Source of the DNA: Ekhidna sp. | GTDB taxonomy: Bacteria; Bacteroidota; Bacteroidia; Cytophagales; Cyclobacteriaceae | Assembly (NCBI GenBank): GCA_013214445.1 | Contig: JABSPG010000045.1 | Coordinates: 1-13,765 of the forward strand | DNA length: 13,765 nucleotides | Direction of reading: 5' to 3' | Shown here: positions 12,760-13,765 of the stretch, piece after piece | Numbering within the stretch: the first letter of the stretch is position 1 | Layout of the letters: every line of letters begins with the position of its first letter | The notes under the pieces: generated by a model | Told to the model about the DNA's origin: nothing | The model's input: only the letters and a program-made list of their open reading frames with translations | Databases searched by the model: none | Translations under genes and position numbers: made by a program

Positions 12760-13765
12760 TCATTCCATTCTGAGGTTTGCAATCGGATTGGTTGCAGACA
12801 GTTGCTTTATATGGTAGAATACGGCCAGGAATAACGTACCAAGAATGATGGCTGAAGTCAGGAAGTAGGGTGCGAACCCTATCGTAATCTCGGATCCCTG
12901 TAGCACCTGCTCAAAAATAAGCTCGAAGGTTTTGAAGTTCGTCAAGGTTCCTAGCACGATGGAAATACCTATCATCCAATAAAACTGCCTGACAATGAGC
13001 ATCGCATTTCCTGCGCGTGTACTGCCTAGTACATTCCGGATGCTCAGTTCTTTCATACGTGCGACGATCAGTAGTGAGATGAGACCAAACAATCCCATAC
13101 CGGAAATCATGATGGCAACAACAGCTGTGAAATTCATTACATCGATCAACATTCCCGATTGGGAAAAAAATCGGTCAAAGACATCCGCTTGCACCTGACT
13201 TACATAGAGCTCGTCGGGAAATTCTTGTTTCCAGATTTCAGCAATTTCAATATTCACCTTGTCGACACGATTAGGTAAGGTTTTGAGTGAAATGTAGCGG
13301 GTCGTTTCCTTATCCGATAGTTTGAATGCAGCTGGTTTGATCGGGTAAAAGAAATCTCTATGGTGAAAGTCGTTGGTAATCCCGATGATGGTAAAATCCT
13401 GATTATTTAAGGTGATCTTGTCGAACAAGCTCGCTTGAAAGATGTCAGCCATTGTTTGATTGATGAGCACTGACTTTCCGAGATTTGCGGTCTGGTCAGG
13501 ATCAAAGCCATTCCCTTCAGCGAACGTAAGCTCCATCAGGTCATGGAAGTGTTCGTCAACATAGAATGCATCTACCGTACTTTTTTCCGTTAGGCTTTCT
13601 GCAACCTCACTTTTGGCAGAAATAGCGATCTGCGTTGCACTTGTACAGTATTGGCTGATGTCACTACTCTGTCCTGCGTATCGATTCAGTACTTGAAATT
13701 GGGCCGATTGGCTAACAGGGACTACCAAGATGTTATCTGGATTATAACCCCATTCCTGTTCTAGC
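12760..13765 (-). CDS. ABC transporter permease, MacB/FtsX type (C-terminal part, runs off the window)
   Basis: The open frame continues without a stop to the window edge: the codons before the TTG at 13726-13728 read LEQEWGYNPDNI, the usual lead into VLVVPV in these proteins. The true start therefore lies beyond 13765, and only about 334 residues are seen of a protein that is usually about 800. Visible parts are a periplasmic MacB-like domain (about the first 190 residues, including TIIGITNDFHHRDFFYPI), then three membrane helices. After the first helix comes ARMKELSIRNVLGST, the cytoplasmic coupling helix that contacts the ATPase, equivalent to RTKEIGIRKVLGA. The end is NPIANLRME, typical for this family. 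Such permeases work with a separate ATPase to drive mechanical export or envelope remodelling, often of peptides or lipoproteins. The cargo is unknown. It is followed on the same strand, after 79 bases, by the S41-like gene. Confidence 0.93.
   Translation of the reverse strand, partial: LEQEWGYNPDNILVVPVSQSAQFQVLNRYAGQSSDISQYCTSATQIAISAKSEVAESLTEKSTVDAFYVDEHFHDLMELTFAEGNGFDPDQTANLGKSVLINQTMADIFQASLFDKITLNNQDFTIIGITNDFHHRDFFYPIKPAAFKLSDKETTRYISLKTLPNRVDKVNIEIAEIWKQEFPDELYVSQVQADVFDRFFSQSGMLIDVMNFTAVVAIMISGMGLFGLISLLIVARMKELSIRNVLGSTRAGNAMLIVRQFYWMIGISIVLGTLTNFKTFELIFEQVLQGSEITIGFAPYFLTSAIILGTLFLAVFYHIKQLSATNPIANLRME

Noticed and set aside
13726..13728. TTG codon as start of the permease gene
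   Set aside because: The frame stays open upstream to the window edge and reads LEQEWGYNPDNI, a normal part of this permease family, so the gene continues beyond the window.
1..13765. Mobile element, CRISPR array, tRNA or rRNA genes
   Set aside because: No transposase or integrase motifs, no spaced direct repeats, no terminal inverted repeats, and no recognisable tRNA or rRNA sequence were found on either strand.

Overview
The window looks like chromosomal DNA of a free-living, probably aerobic member of the Bacteroidota (Cytophagales-like). The evidence is the AT-leaning composition, start codons preceded by A-rich stretches rather than Shine-Dalgarno sequences, matches to the TAnnTTTG -7 box used by that phylum's housekeeping sigma factor, and gene types common there (MacB/FtsX-type permease of the self-contained Bacteroidota style, S41-like secreted hydrolase, ECF sigma factor with a membrane partner). 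The taxon is an inference; no rRNA or other marker gene is present.

Layout. At the left is a possible tiny minus-strand ORF (2-151), then an Old Yellow Enzyme-type ene-reductase (189-1265, +) ending at a clear bidirectional terminator (1297-1325). Three minus-strand genes follow: a DUF1801/YdhG-like protein (1369-1785), an unrecognised 105-residue protein made largely of a 16-residue repeat (1880-2197), and a 488-residue XRE/ScfR-type transcription regulator (2286-3752). Divergent from the regulator is a two-gene glyoxylate-shunt operon, malate synthase (3853-5739) and a long, Icl2-like isocitrate lyase (5751-8021), closed by a strong terminator (8026-8050). A SlyD-like FKBP prolyl isomerase (8102-8527, -) converges on that terminator. 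An ECF sigma factor (8836-9318, +) overlaps by 4 bases a four-helix membrane protein (9315-9875, +). The right end holds three minus-strand genes for envelope proteins: an EreA/ChaN-like exported protein (10054-11259), an S41-peptidase-like membrane-anchored protein (11295-12680) and the C-terminal part of an ABC-transporter permease that runs off the window (12760 to beyond 13765).

How the parts work together. The central island is the most coherent unit. Isocitrate lyase and malate synthase bypass the CO2-releasing steps of the TCA cycle so that acetyl-CoA (from acetate, fatty acids or some amino acids) can support growth. The divergent regulator belongs to the ScfR group that includes RamB, a known controller of acetate and glyoxylate genes in actinobacteria. 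The 100-base region between regulator and operon holds a perfect 15-base palindrome (AGCGGAATTTCCGCT) at about the -33 position of a TAnnTTTG promoter, which makes it a strong operator candidate. The lyase carries a C-terminal extension of the size found in mycobacterial Icl2, where that domain responds to acyl-CoA. Acetyl-CoA status may therefore be read at both transcription and enzyme level, but this is inference.

No tRNA, rRNA, CRISPR array, insertion sequence, integrase or phage gene was seen. The best candidates for something undescribed are the 16-residue-repeat protein and the regulator/palindrome/operon arrangement.
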